Source of the DNA: Dehalococcoidales bacterium
GTDB taxonomy: Bacteria; Chloroflexota; Dehalococcoidia; Dehalococcoidales; Fen-1064
Reading direction: 5' to 3'
NCBI GenBank assembly: GCA_016783135.1
Contig: JADHXC010000005.1
Coordinates: forward strand, 1 to 64,000
DNA length: 64,000 nucleotides
Below are positions 41,296 to 50,452 of the stretch, piece after piece (the stretch's first letter is position 1; each line of letters starts with the position of its first letter). Under the pieces are notes generated by a model. The model had not been told where the DNA came from and made no database searches. It saw only the letters and a list, made by a program, of their open reading frames with translations. A program made the translations under genes and the position numbers.

Positions 41296-42587
41296 CGGTA
41301 CTTTCCTTCCTCGGTGTTATCCTGGTGGTTATCTTTGCCCACGAGCTCGGGCATTTTGTAACCGCCAAGCTGTCCCACGTGAAGGTGGAGGAGGCCGGCC
41401 TCTTCTACCCGCCGCGCCTGTTCGCCTTCAAACGCGGTGAGACAGTATACTCGATAAACGCCCTCCCCCTGGGCGGATTCGTCAAGATGTCCGGCGAGGA
41501 GGACCCCGATGCACCCGGCAGCCTGGCGAACAAGAGTATCCCCACCCGGCTGCTCGTCCTCGGCGCCGGCTCGATTATGAACTTCCTGCTGCCTATCCTG
41601 CTCCTCTCGATTGCCTTTATGGTCCCCCATGATACCGTTATCAGCGACGTCGAGGTAATGGACGTGGCACCGGACTCTCCGGCAGCCCTTGCCGGGATAG
41701 AACCCGGGGATATCATCCTGAACATTAACGGCAAAGTCGTAAACAATTCCGGCGACCTCCAGCGCTACCTGTACCGCTACCTGGGTAGCACCATCCCGGT
41801 CTCCATCCGGCATACCGACCTGTCCACAGAGGAGGTGCGCTTGACCCCCAGCTGGAAACCTCCGGAGGGGCAAGACCCCATCGGCGTGACCACAGTCCAG
41901 TGGGTGGCAATTAGAGAGATAGCGCCAGACTCCCCGGCCGCCGGGGCAGGCATCAGACCGGGAGACGTTATCCTGAGCATAGACGGAGAAGAAGTGCATA
42001 GCGTCGACGACCTGGGGAGCTACCTTGACCGGCACCTGGACACCGAAGTAGCTGTCCTCATCCGGCGCACTGACTTGACCACGGAAGAGGTCCACCTTAT
42101 ACCCCGGTCGGACCCACCCGCAGAGGAGGGGGCTATGGGTGTTGCCGTATACACCTCTTCCGGGCCGGTCACGCGGCAACGGCTTTCGTTCTGGCAGGCG
42201 ATACCGAAGGGTTTCGGCCAGAGTATAGAAATCTTCGTCCTGTTCAAGAACGGCGTTGTCGGTATTATCAGTGGTGCTTTGCCATTCGACCTGAGAGGGC
42301 CGGTGGGCATCGCGCAGATGACCGGAGAGGTAGCCAGGGCGGGGATAGGTCCCCTGCTGGAGTTTGCCTCCCTTATCAGTATCAACCTGGGTATTATCAA
42401 CCTCTTTCCGCTTCCGGCGCTGGATGGTGGCCGGCTTATCTTTGTCTTCCTGGAGTTTGTCCGCCGGGGCAAGCGCATCTCCCCAAAGAAGGAATGGCAG
42501 ATACACACCATCGGCTTCTTCCTGCTGATAGCGGTCTTCCTGGCGGTTACCGTCCAGGATATATTCAGAATCATTGGCGGCGGGTAG
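41289..42587 (+). CDS. rseP: RIP metalloprotease RseP with two PDZ domains
   Basis: IFAHELGHFVTAK; two PDZ repeats APDSPAALAGIEPGDIILNING and APDSPAAGAGIRPGDVILSIDGEEV; LPALDGGR. Confidence 0.94.
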
Positions 42588-42699
42588 AATACCGTAGTCC
42601 GCATACGCTTTATCAGGCTCCCCCTTTTATTTTATACTCTGCTAACAGGACGTCGGGAAAACCCTATTAAAAATTATAGATAAAGGTTAGGTGAGATAA

Positions 42700-43128
42700 G
42701 TGAATATTAAAATACCGAGACGAATCTTCAACCACATAGAGACTATTATCAAACAAAGAGCAAATGTAGGGAAGCTAGATAAGCCCATTGTCTTTGCAAT
42801 GTATACTACCGTAGACGACCACAGTGAAATAATTGACTACAAGGAAATACCTACAGTAAAAGTCACTGGTGACTATCCTTGTGGAGACTACGATTATAAA
42901 TATCCAGGAATTAGTGAACTAGATTTCTATCCAAAGAAAAGTAGCGGCAGGTGGTTTAGCGGAACATTGGTCTTTGGCGATGGTACTGAACTCGATGAAT
43001 CTGATAAAAAATGGATGCTTCGTGACGAAATGTACTTCAGAATTAAGGTCTATAAAGGCGGTAATGGTAAGCTACAATGGAAAGCGTATTACCTTGATTA
43101 TCCAGAGGTATCATTATTATTATCATGA
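42700..43128 (+). CDS. Hypothetical protein
   Basis: 142-aa ORF with GTG start and upstream AGGTTAGGTG; AT-rich composition. Confidence 0.6.
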   Translation: MNIKIPRRIFNHIETIIKQRANVGKLDKPIVFAMYTTVDDHSEIIDYKEIPTVKVTGDYPCGDYDYKYPGISELDFYPKKSSGRWFSGTLVFGDGTELDESDKKWMLRDEMYFRIKVYKGGNGKLQWKAYYLDYPEVSLLLS

Positions 43129-43266
43129 ATTAAATAACTGGCATTTCTGCACTTCGGCACAATACTAACCGCTTCCTCCACGCTCGGACATTCGTACGTA
43201 CAAGAAATAAAACACCCCGATGAACTATTTGCAGTACGCAGGACTCCTCGGCTGCGGTAGAATGCT

Positions 43267-43425
43267 TAGCAGGATGCTGAAAAAAGGGAGTCCAGAGGGC
43301 AGGCCCCTTCTGAGGGGCACCCCCTCTGGCAGGGGTGTCTGGGCGTCATTCGTACGGAATGACGTTAGCAGAATCCGAAACCGGATTCTGCCGGTGTCTC
43401 CCAGATATAGTATTTCCCCCCCTTC
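43267..43425. repeat. MITE-like repeat copy D (with inserted double-hairpin cassette)
   Basis: TAGCAGGATGCTGAAAAAAGGGAGTCCAGAGGG...GTCTGGG|CGTCATTCgtacgGAATGACGttaGCAGAATCCGaaacCGGATTCTGCC|GGTGTCTCCCAGATATAG. Confidence 0.75.
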
Positions 43426-43554
43426 CCGATGAGCTGTTTGCAGTAGTGTGACCTGTGGGATTACCTGTTATCTGATTATTACCCCCTTGACAAAAAAATT
43501 ATTAGTGCTACTGTGTTAGGAGGTTTGCCGATTATCTAAAAACAGGAGGCATCT

Positions 43555-44232
43555 ATGTGTTTTTCGGCTGGAGCAAGTTTTGCGGGAAGCATAGTACTAT
43601 CTGCAGTTGGCGTCGCTTCCGTGAGGAAAGTCAGGAAGCCAACGCAGAGGCTTTTTGCGGGAATACCGCTCCTTTTTGGTTTCCAGCAGTTCGCCGAGGG
43701 CGTGCTGTGGTTCACCCTGAGATCGGGCGGACATGACTGGCTTCAGAATGCTGCTACATACATCTTCTTAATAACGGCAATGGTTATCTGGCCCGTGATG
43801 ATACCATTATCCATGTGGTTTATGGAGGAGGTAAAAGAGAGAAAGAATATCCTGGCCGGCTTAATAGTGATAGGAGGCATACTGTCACTATTTTATGCTT
43901 TCTGTTTCATCTCTTATAATGTCACTCCGCAGATAAGCGGCTTCCATATACGGTACGTTGATGACTTTCCTAGGACCCTTGTGACTATTGCTTCCTTCTT
44001 CTACCCGGCTTCAACTGTTGCACCTCTTTTTGTCTCGTCTGTCAGGCGGATGTGGCTGTTTGGCATTCTGATCACGGTATCATACCTTGTCACGGGAATA
44101 TTCTTTGCACAATATCTGACATCTGTCTGGTGCTTCTTTGCGGCGCTTATAAGTATGGCGATTTATTGGATACTAAGTGAATCTCAGGCTACAGTGCCTT
44201 CTGAAGCCTTAGTGGAGGGAAGGGGCTCATAG
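43555..44232 (+). CDS. Multi-TM membrane protein (DUF6629-like)
   Basis: MCFSAGASFAGSIVLSAVGVASVRKVRKPTQRLFAGIPLLFGFQQFAEGVLW; about 7 TM; AGGAGG upstream. Confidence 0.75.
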   Translation: MCFSAGASFAGSIVLSAVGVASVRKVRKPTQRLFAGIPLLFGFQQFAEGVLWFTLRSGGHDWLQNAATYIFLITAMVIWPVMIPLSMWFMEEVKERKNILAGLIVIGGILSLFYAFCFISYNVTPQISGFHIRYVDDFPRTLVTIASFFYPASTVAPLFVSSVRRMWLFGILITVSYLVTGIFFAQYLTSVWCFFAALISMAIYWILSESQATVPSEALVEGRGS

Positions 44233-44679
44233 CTCGTAGTGTATAATTCATTGTCAATAGTTCCTACCAGGGCAAAATGCTTACATACTCTTTTTCGACG
44301 GAAGAATTATAGTTCAAGACAAGCAGACATCCCAATGTTTGTCCAGTGGTGATGCCGTAGCCCGCCGGCTTCCGCTATCTGAGACCCCGCGCTATGACCC
44401 TGCATTCCCCATATCACACTGATGAAAACCGGACGCCCCCGGACAGAAAGACAGGACGGCCCCACCCCCTGCGCCAACCAGTAGATGTGTGCATTTACAT
44501 AACGTTGGAAACAATTCCCACGCCTGCGTAGCCTCGAATTGTTTCTCGTTTTCAGCGTTATGGAGGAACTCCGGGAACCTTACAGTAACAGGGTACTTTA
44601 AGTATTGCACCCCGCACAATTTGTATTTGGTATTGCTGATGATATAATTCATGTAGAGTGGCCGTGCGGGTGGTGGCAG

Positions 44680-45096
44680 ATGGTGAAGGACTTCGAGCTC
44701 ATGGAACATACCGCCGATGTGGGCATTGTGGCCTACGGTGCCAGCATTGCTGAGGCGTTTGTCAATGCCGGCCGGGCCCTCTTCAGCCTGATTACCGAAC
44801 CGGACGGTATTAGCGAGACGGAGTACCGCGATATCGAGGTGACCACGCCTGACCGGGAAAGCCTGCTCGTAGCGTGGCTGAATGAGCTCATCTTCCTGTT
44901 CGATGCTGAGGGCATGCTCTTCAAGCGGTTCGACATCACCGACCTCAGCACTACCCGACTCAAAGCCAGAGCCTATGGCGAGGTCGCTGACAACTCCCGT
45001 CACATACTGAAGGTGGGGGTCAAGGCTGCCACCTACCACATGCTCGAGGTCGACAGCAGCAACGGCAGCCGGGTGCGGGTATTGTTTGACATTTAG
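44680..45096 (+). CDS. Archease
   Basis: MVKDFELMEHTADVGIVAYGASIAEAFVNAGRALFSLI...RDIEVTTPDRESLLVAWLNELIFLFDAEGMLFKRF. Confidence 0.94.
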   Translation: MVKDFELMEHTADVGIVAYGASIAEAFVNAGRALFSLITEPDGISETEYRDIEVTTPDRESLLVAWLNELIFLFDAEGMLFKRFDITDLSTTRLKARAYGEVADNSRHILKVGVKAATYHMLEVDSSNGSRVRVLFDI

Positions 45097-45110
45097 CCGG
45101 GCACACGGAG

Positions 45111-46571
45111 GTGAAGATGACGTGGCGAGAAACACTGGACCGGCTTGACGACTACTGCTGGGAGATACCCACAAGCTACAAAGAGGGCATGAGAGTGTCC
45201 GGCCGGGTCTTTGCCAGCGAGGCGATGCTGGAGCATATCCTGCAGGAACAGGTCTTCCAGCAGGTGGCCAACGTGGCCTTCCTCCCCGGTATCGTCGGGC
45301 ATTCTCTGGCCATGCCGGACGTCCACTGGGGTTACGGCTTTCCCATCGGTGGGGTGGCGGCTACCAGGGTATCCGACGGCGTCGTGTCACCGGGAGGGGT
45401 GGGGTTTGACATCAACTGCGGCGTCAGGCTCCTGACAACGAGTCTTACCGCGGAAGAGGTAATCCCAAAGATAGAGCCGTTGACTGCCGAGCTCTATGCC
45501 AACGTGCCTTCCGGATTGGGCTCGAAGGGCAGACTGCGGGTAAGCGAGAAGGAGCTGGACGAGGTCATGGTCAAGGGCAGCCTCTGGGCAGTGGGAAAGG
45601 GCTATGGTGAGCCGGCGGACATCGACGCCACCGAGGAGTCCGGCTGCATCAGGGGGGCTAATCCGGAGAAGGTCAGCAACAAGGCCAAACAGCGCGGGAT
45701 ACCGCAACTGGGGACTCTGGGCTCAGGCAATCATTTCCTCGAGGTGGAGCGGGTGAGCGAGATATATGACCGCGATGCCGCCCGGGCGATGGGTATCGAG
45801 GAGGTGGGCCAGGTGGTTGTCATGGTGCACTGCGGTTCCCGGGGTCTGGGACACCAGGTCTGCACGGACTACGTCGCCACGCTGGGGAACGCGGTGAGGA
45901 AGTATGGTATCAGCCTCCCCGACCGCCAGCTTGCCTGCGCGCCGATTCAGTCGCCGGAGGGGCAGTCCTATCTTGAGGCGATGGCCTGTGCCGCCAACTA
46001 TGCCTGGACGAACCGGCAGTGCATCGCGCACTGGGTCAGGGAGTCCTTGGTCAAGGTCTTCGGCAAGAGCCGCCGGGAACTGGGACTGGAACAGGTCTAC
46101 GACCTGGCTCATAATATCGCCAAGATAGAAGAGCACACCGTGGATGGGGAGAAACTCACCGTCTGCGTCCATCGCAAGGGTGCTACGCGCGCCTTCCCGC
46201 CCGGACACCCGGATGTTCCTCAGGCTTACCGGGAGATAGGACAACCGGTACTGATTCCCGGTGACATGGGCCGCGGCTCTTACATTGCCGTAGGTACCGA
46301 GACCGCCATGAAGACGACGTTTGGCTCTACCTGTCACGGCGCGGGCAGGGCACAGAGTCGGTCGGCGGCCAAGCGGAATTTACGGGGTGCCGATGTCGCC
46401 AGGTCACTGGCGGCCAGGGGAATAACAGTCAGGGCAGGAAGCATGGGCGGCCTGGCCGAGGAGGCCCCCGAGGCCTACAAAGACGTGGACGAAGTGGTTG
46501 ACGTGACCCAGAGGGCGGGCATTTCCCGCAAGATAGTGCGGACAATACCGATAGGCGTCATCAAAGGCTAG
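45111..46571 (+). CDS. rtcB: RNA-splicing ligase RtcB
   Basis: LPGIVGHSLAMPDVHWGYGFPIGGVAA...SPGGVGFDINCGVRLL...LGTLGSGNHFLEV...VMVHCGSRGLGHQV...GSTCHGAGRAQSR. Confidence 0.97.
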   Translation: MKMTWRETLDRLDDYCWEIPTSYKEGMRVSGRVFASEAMLEHILQEQVFQQVANVAFLPGIVGHSLAMPDVHWGYGFPIGGVAATRVSDGVVSPGGVGFDINCGVRLLTTSLTAEEVIPKIEPLTAELYANVPSGLGSKGRLRVSEKELDEVMVKGSLWAVGKGYGEPADIDATEESGCIRGANPEKVSNKAKQRGIPQLGTLGSGNHFLEVERVSEIYDRDAARAMGIEEVGQVVVMVHCGSRGLGHQVCTDYVATLGNAVRKYGISLPDRQLACAPIQSPEGQSYLEAMACAANYAWTNRQCIAHWVRESLVKVFGKSRRELGLEQVYDLAHNIAKIEEHTVDGEKLTVCVHRKGATRAFPPGHPDVPQAYREIGQPVLIPGDMGRGSYIAVGTETAMKTTFGSTCHGAGRAQSRSAAKRNLRGADVARSLAARGITVRAGSMGGLAEEAPEAYKDVDEVVDVTQRAGISRKIVRTIPIGVIKG

Positions 46572-46593
46572 CAACAAAGGAGGTAATAGAGTA

Positions 46594-46950
46594 ATGGCAG
46601 ACGTAGAGCAACTGGTCAAAACAACTCTCGGCGAAATCGAGCGAATCCTTTCGACCAAGGCGGTGGTCGGTGAGCCAATGACCATCGAAGGCAACACCAT
46701 CATACCGCTGGTCAGCATGGGATTCGGCTTCGGTGGTGGCGGTGGTTCCGGCGGAGGTAAGGATAAGACTGAGGGTAGCGGTGCCGGTACCGGCGGCGGA
46801 GGAGGAGTCAAACCCCTCGGCATCATCGTCGTCAATGCAGATGGTGTGAAGATTGAGCCTATCAGGGGGGCATCGGCTGCCGTGGTCGAGGCCGTAGCCG
46901 ATGGTATCGCCAGGATGATGGAGAAGCGCCGGGAGAAGAAAGAAGATTAG
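46594..46950 (+). CDS. GerW/YtfJ family protein
   Basis: ADVEQLVKTTLGEIERILSTKAVVGEPMTIEGNTIIPLVSMGFGFGGGGGSGGG...GGGVKPLGIIVVNADGVKIEPI. Confidence 0.9.
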   Translation: MADVEQLVKTTLGEIERILSTKAVVGEPMTIEGNTIIPLVSMGFGFGGGGGSGGGKDKTEGSGAGTGGGGGVKPLGIIVVNADGVKIEPIRGASAAVVEAVADGIARMMEKRREKKED

Positions 46951-46960
46951 GCGGTAAAGC

Positions 46961-47563
46961 GTGCTTGCCCTGTACATTATTGCGGGCATTGTTCTGCTGG
47001 TCATCCTGCTGTTCTCCATACCGGTGGACCTGGCGTTTGACATCGTAACGTACCAGAAAGGCGGGGGACGGCTGAGGATGGGCTGGCTCTTCGGGCTGGT
47101 GGGGAAGGAGCTGCTTCCCGGCAAGAAAAGACGCCTACAGAAGGTGAAGAAGGCCAGGAAGGTCGAAAGAGCCAAGAAGAAGCCCGACCTGGCTCTTCTC
47201 ATCCCGGTGCTCAGGACCAGGGGACTGGTAGACGGGGTCGCCCGTCTGGTCAGGCGAATGCTCCGCAGCCTCCGCGTTCGAGAGCTGGATGCCAGCCTCC
47301 GGTTGGGCCTGCCGGACCCGGCGGACACCGGCCTGATGTACGGCTTTTGCTGGCCTGCTTTTGCCTTTCGCGGCTCCTCCAGCGCCGTCCGGTTCCGGAT
47401 GGAACCTGCTTTCGAAGGGCCTGTCTTCGAGGCCAGCCTGCAGGGTGCAGTGAGGGTCTTTCCGGCACAGGTGGCGGCGAATGCCGTCCGTTTTGTCGTT
47501 TCTCCGCCGGGTTTACGCGTTATCAGGTTGATGGTGGTATCACGGTGGAAAAAGAGGAAATAA
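46961..47563 (+). CDS. DUF2953-like membrane protein
   Basis: N-terminal TM IIAGIVLLVILLFSIPVDLAF, basic linker, downstream of GerW. Confidence 0.65.
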   Translation: MLALYIIAGIVLLVILLFSIPVDLAFDIVTYQKGGGRLRMGWLFGLVGKELLPGKKRRLQKVKKARKVERAKKKPDLALLIPVLRTRGLVDGVARLVRRMLRSLRVRELDASLRLGLPDPADTGLMYGFCWPAFAFRGSSSAVRFRMEPAFEGPVFEASLQGAVRVFPAQVAANAVRFVVSPPGLRVIRLMVVSRWKKRK

Positions 47564-47799
47564 GCGCCGGCGAGCGCATTACCGTTGGGCAGGTGACTCT
47601 GCTGCCGATTCTGCGGACGGTGGCACATTGCCGGAAGGGCAGTCGTGGCATCATCGGCTCCGGTTCCAGGGAAGTCCTCGGTGTGGTGGTGCTGTCACCT
47701 GCCGGGCACCGGGCCATCAGCGTGTCCGGCGAAAGTGTACCGTTGGAGAACTATATCAGTCAGGTGCCGGAGATTGAGGAACTACTCCGGGGCGGATAG
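47545..47799 (+). CDS. Small hypothetical protein
   Basis: GTG start overlapping the previous gene: VEKEEISAGERITVGQVTLLPILRTVAHCRKGSRGIIGSGSREVLGVVVLSPAGHRAISVSG... Confidence 0.55.
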   Translation: MEKEEISAGERITVGQVTLLPILRTVAHCRKGSRGIIGSGSREVLGVVVLSPAGHRAISVSGESVPLENYISQVPEIEELLRGG

Positions 47800-47823
47800 T
47801 CGGTATACCGGCCGGTTAAGGGG

Positions 47824-48720
47824 TTACCAGGGAAGCTCGTCCGCGTCTACTTCAATGGCGTCCTCAGCTTCTGGAGGCAGCTCGATGGAGACCGGCTGGT
47901 TGTAATCGTAGGCCAGCAGGCTCATGGCTATCTCCATGGTCAGCGACCCTTCCTCGTCCGGGAATCCCATCGCCTCCGGGGTCATCTCCAGGGTCATCTC
48001 TATTTCCGACTTGATCAGGTAGAAGGTGGTCTTGGCAATCCACTGCTTCACGGAAAAACCCTCGACGATCTCCTTCATGGAGTCCTCCTCCACCTCAGGC
48101 AACTCCTGGCTTGTTACCTGCGACCATTCCATAAATAGCTCCCAGAGCTGTTCGGGATCAGGGGCGACTTCAATCAGGTAGCAGTCTACGCCTCTGACGG
48201 TATCAGTGCCGATGACGCTTACCACGGCCGCCTGAAGAAGCTCGATCTGGGGCTCGACCTGACTCATTTGCTCCCAGGTTCCCTCCGGCATCTCTGACTT
48301 GAGCCACATGGAGATGTTGCCCATCTGCGGAAGGTGGGCCAGTATGTAGACCGCGTCTTCCATGAGATACATGTTCATTTCCATCCGCATCACGTCTTCC
48401 CCGGGGGCGACCATATTTACTTCGATCGTCGTCGTCGTCCTTATCCGCCCGGCCTCAATGTCCAGCGTTCCACTCACTTCCATGACCGTCGTGGCTTGAA
48501 ACGCCTCGGCCTCGCTTTCCACGGCGATCTTCATGGTTCTATCGGCGTCGAAACGGTACGTTTTCAGGTCCTTAAGAGCTTGGGCCACACCGTCTACTAT
48601 CTCCTCTGCCGAAGGTAAAGCCTGTTTCTCGGCGGCTTCCTCGGGGGTAGCGAGCTGACAGGCCGATAGGGGAACGAGTATCGCCGCGGCAAGGAACACA
48701 ATTGCCGTATTTCTCCACAT
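47824..48720 (-). CDS. LolA/LppX-like secreted lipoprotein (DUF6612-like)
   Basis: Lipobox LVPLSACQ; VDGVAQALKDLKTYRFDADRTMKIAVESEAEAFQATTVMEVSGTLDIEAGRIRTTTTI. Confidence 0.75.
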   Translation of the reverse strand: MWRNTAIVFLAAAILVPLSACQLATPEEAAEKQALPSAEEIVDGVAQALKDLKTYRFDADRTMKIAVESEAEAFQATTVMEVSGTLDIEAGRIRTTTTIEVNMVAPGEDVMRMEMNMYLMEDAVYILAHLPQMGNISMWLKSEMPEGTWEQMSQVEPQIELLQAAVVSVIGTDTVRGVDCYLIEVAPDPEQLWELFMEWSQVTSQELPEVEEDSMKEIVEGFSVKQWIAKTTFYLIKSEIEMTLEMTPEAMGFPDEEGSLTMEIAMSLLAYDYNQPVSIELPPEAEDAIEVDADELPW

Positions 48721-48850
48721 TTCTTCGTTCCTCCTCTATGTCTGACTCTTCAGCATTCGAGGGGGAGGAGTCTGGGAGGCTGGCCGAAGGCGACCGTATT
48801 GTACTTGTGCGACAAGGAAGATGTCAAGAGGAGAACTGTTCTTGAGTGGT

Positions 48851-50449
48851 CTACCGGCTCGCGGCCTCGTGCTTCACCAGCCAGTACTCCAGGCTGTCGG
48901 CCAGTGCCAGCCAGCTGGCTTCGATGATGTTAACGGAACTGCCCACCGTTCGCCAGTCGTCGGTGCCGTCACTGGACTCAATGAGGACGCGCACCTGCGA
49001 CTCGGTACCGGTGCTCTCTTCGAGGATGCGGACTTTGTAGTCGACCAGTTTGATGGCGGAGAGGGCGGGGTAGAACTGGAGCAGGGCTTTGCGTAGTGCC
49101 TGGTCCAGGGCATTGACCGGGCCGTTACCTTCGGCAACGGTGTGCATGATGTCAGGGCCGACCCTCACTTTGACCATCGCCTCAGCAAGCGTCTCCTCAG
49201 GGTCTTCCCCGGTGGGTGTGCGCCGTCTCTTCTCCACGAGTACCATGAAGTCGACAAGTTCAAACGGCGGCCGGTAGTCGGGTCGGGCGTGATGCACCAG
49301 CAGCTCAAAGGAGGCCTCGGCGTTGTCGTACTGAAAACCGCGGCTCTCTAGCAGCTTGACCTGTTCCAGCAGCTTCTGTGCTTCAGCGCCCTGGGGTGGC
49401 ATATCCAGCCCGAGCTCCCGTGCTTTGTAGAGGATGTTGCCTTTGCCGGATAGCTCGGAAACAACCACCCTCAAATGGTTTCCGACCAGGGAAGGGTCAA
49501 TGTGCTGGTAAGCGTCTGCCCATTTGGTGACACCGGAAACGTGAATCCCGCCTTTGTGGCTGAAGGCGCTGAGGCCGACGTACGGCAGGGAAGCGTCCGG
49601 CATAAGATTGGCGGCCTCACTGACGAAGTGGGAGACCTCGGTCAGACGTGCCAACTGGGCATCGGTGACGCAGTCAACGCCCATCTTGAGCTTGAGGGTG
49701 GGGATGATAGTGCACAGATTGGCGTTTCCGCAGCGCTCGCCGTAGCCATTGATAGTACCCTGGACATGGGTTGCCCCGGCTTTGACTGCCGCCAGGGTAT
49801 TGGCCAGTGCCAGACCGCCATCATTGTGGGTGTGGATGCCTGTCTCCGCGGCTGCGGCCGTCGACTTCACCGAAGCTTCTACCGCCCGCGCTATCTCTTC
49901 GGGTAGAGCACCGCCATTAGTATCACAGAGTATCAGGCAGCTTGCCCCGGCCTCGGCGGCCACCGACAGGCAGCGGAGGGCGTAGTCCGGGTCACTCTTG
50001 AAGCCATCAAAGAAGTGCTCGGCGTCAAAGAAGACAGTCAGGCCCCGTTCCTTGAGGTACTGTATTGATTCGGCAATCATGCTCAGGTTCTCCTCAAGAC
50101 TGGTTTCCAGCACCTGGGTGACCTGCCGGTCTGAGCACTTGCCGACGATTGTGGCTATCTCTGCCCCCGATTCTGTCAGGGCAATGAGGTTACCATCCGT
50201 CTCCGCCCGCGTTTTCGGCCTGCGGGTGCTCCCGAAGACGGCAATCCGGGCAGTGGTCAGCTTCAGGTCCTTTGCCTTCTCGAAGAACTCGGCGTCCTTG
50301 GGGTTGGAGCCGGGCCAGCCGCCCTCGATGTAGTGGATACCAAGCTCGTCAAGCTTGCGGGCAATCCTGAGCTTGTCGACGACCGAGAAGGAGACGCCCT
50401 CCTTCTGCGAGCCGTCCCGGAGTGTTGTGTCATAGAGTTTAAGCGACAA
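48851..50449 (-). CDS. cimA: Citramalate synthase
   Basis: LYDTTLRDGSQKEGVSFSVVDKLRIARKLDELGIHYIEGGWPGSNPKD; HTHNDGGLALAN; LeuA-type regulatory C-terminus. Confidence 0.94.
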   Translation of the reverse strand: MSLKLYDTTLRDGSQKEGVSFSVVDKLRIARKLDELGIHYIEGGWPGSNPKDAEFFEKAKDLKLTTARIAVFGSTRRPKTRAETDGNLIALTESGAEIATIVGKCSDRQVTQVLETSLEENLSMIAESIQYLKERGLTVFFDAEHFFDGFKSDPDYALRCLSVAAEAGASCLILCDTNGGALPEEIARAVEASVKSTAAAAETGIHTHNDGGLALANTLAAVKAGATHVQGTINGYGERCGNANLCTIIPTLKLKMGVDCVTDAQLARLTEVSHFVSEAANLMPDASLPYVGLSAFSHKGGIHVSGVTKWADAYQHIDPSLVGNHLRVVVSELSGKGNILYKARELGLDMPPQGAEAQKLLEQVKLLESRGFQYDNAEASFELLVHHARPDYRPPFELVDFMVLVEKRRRTPTGEDPEETLAEAMVKVRVGPDIMHTVAEGNGPVNALDQALRKALLQFYPALSAIKLVDYKVRILEESTGTESQVRVLIESSDGTDDWRTVGSSVNIIEASWLALADSLEYWLVKHEAASR

Positions 50450-50452
50450 ACC

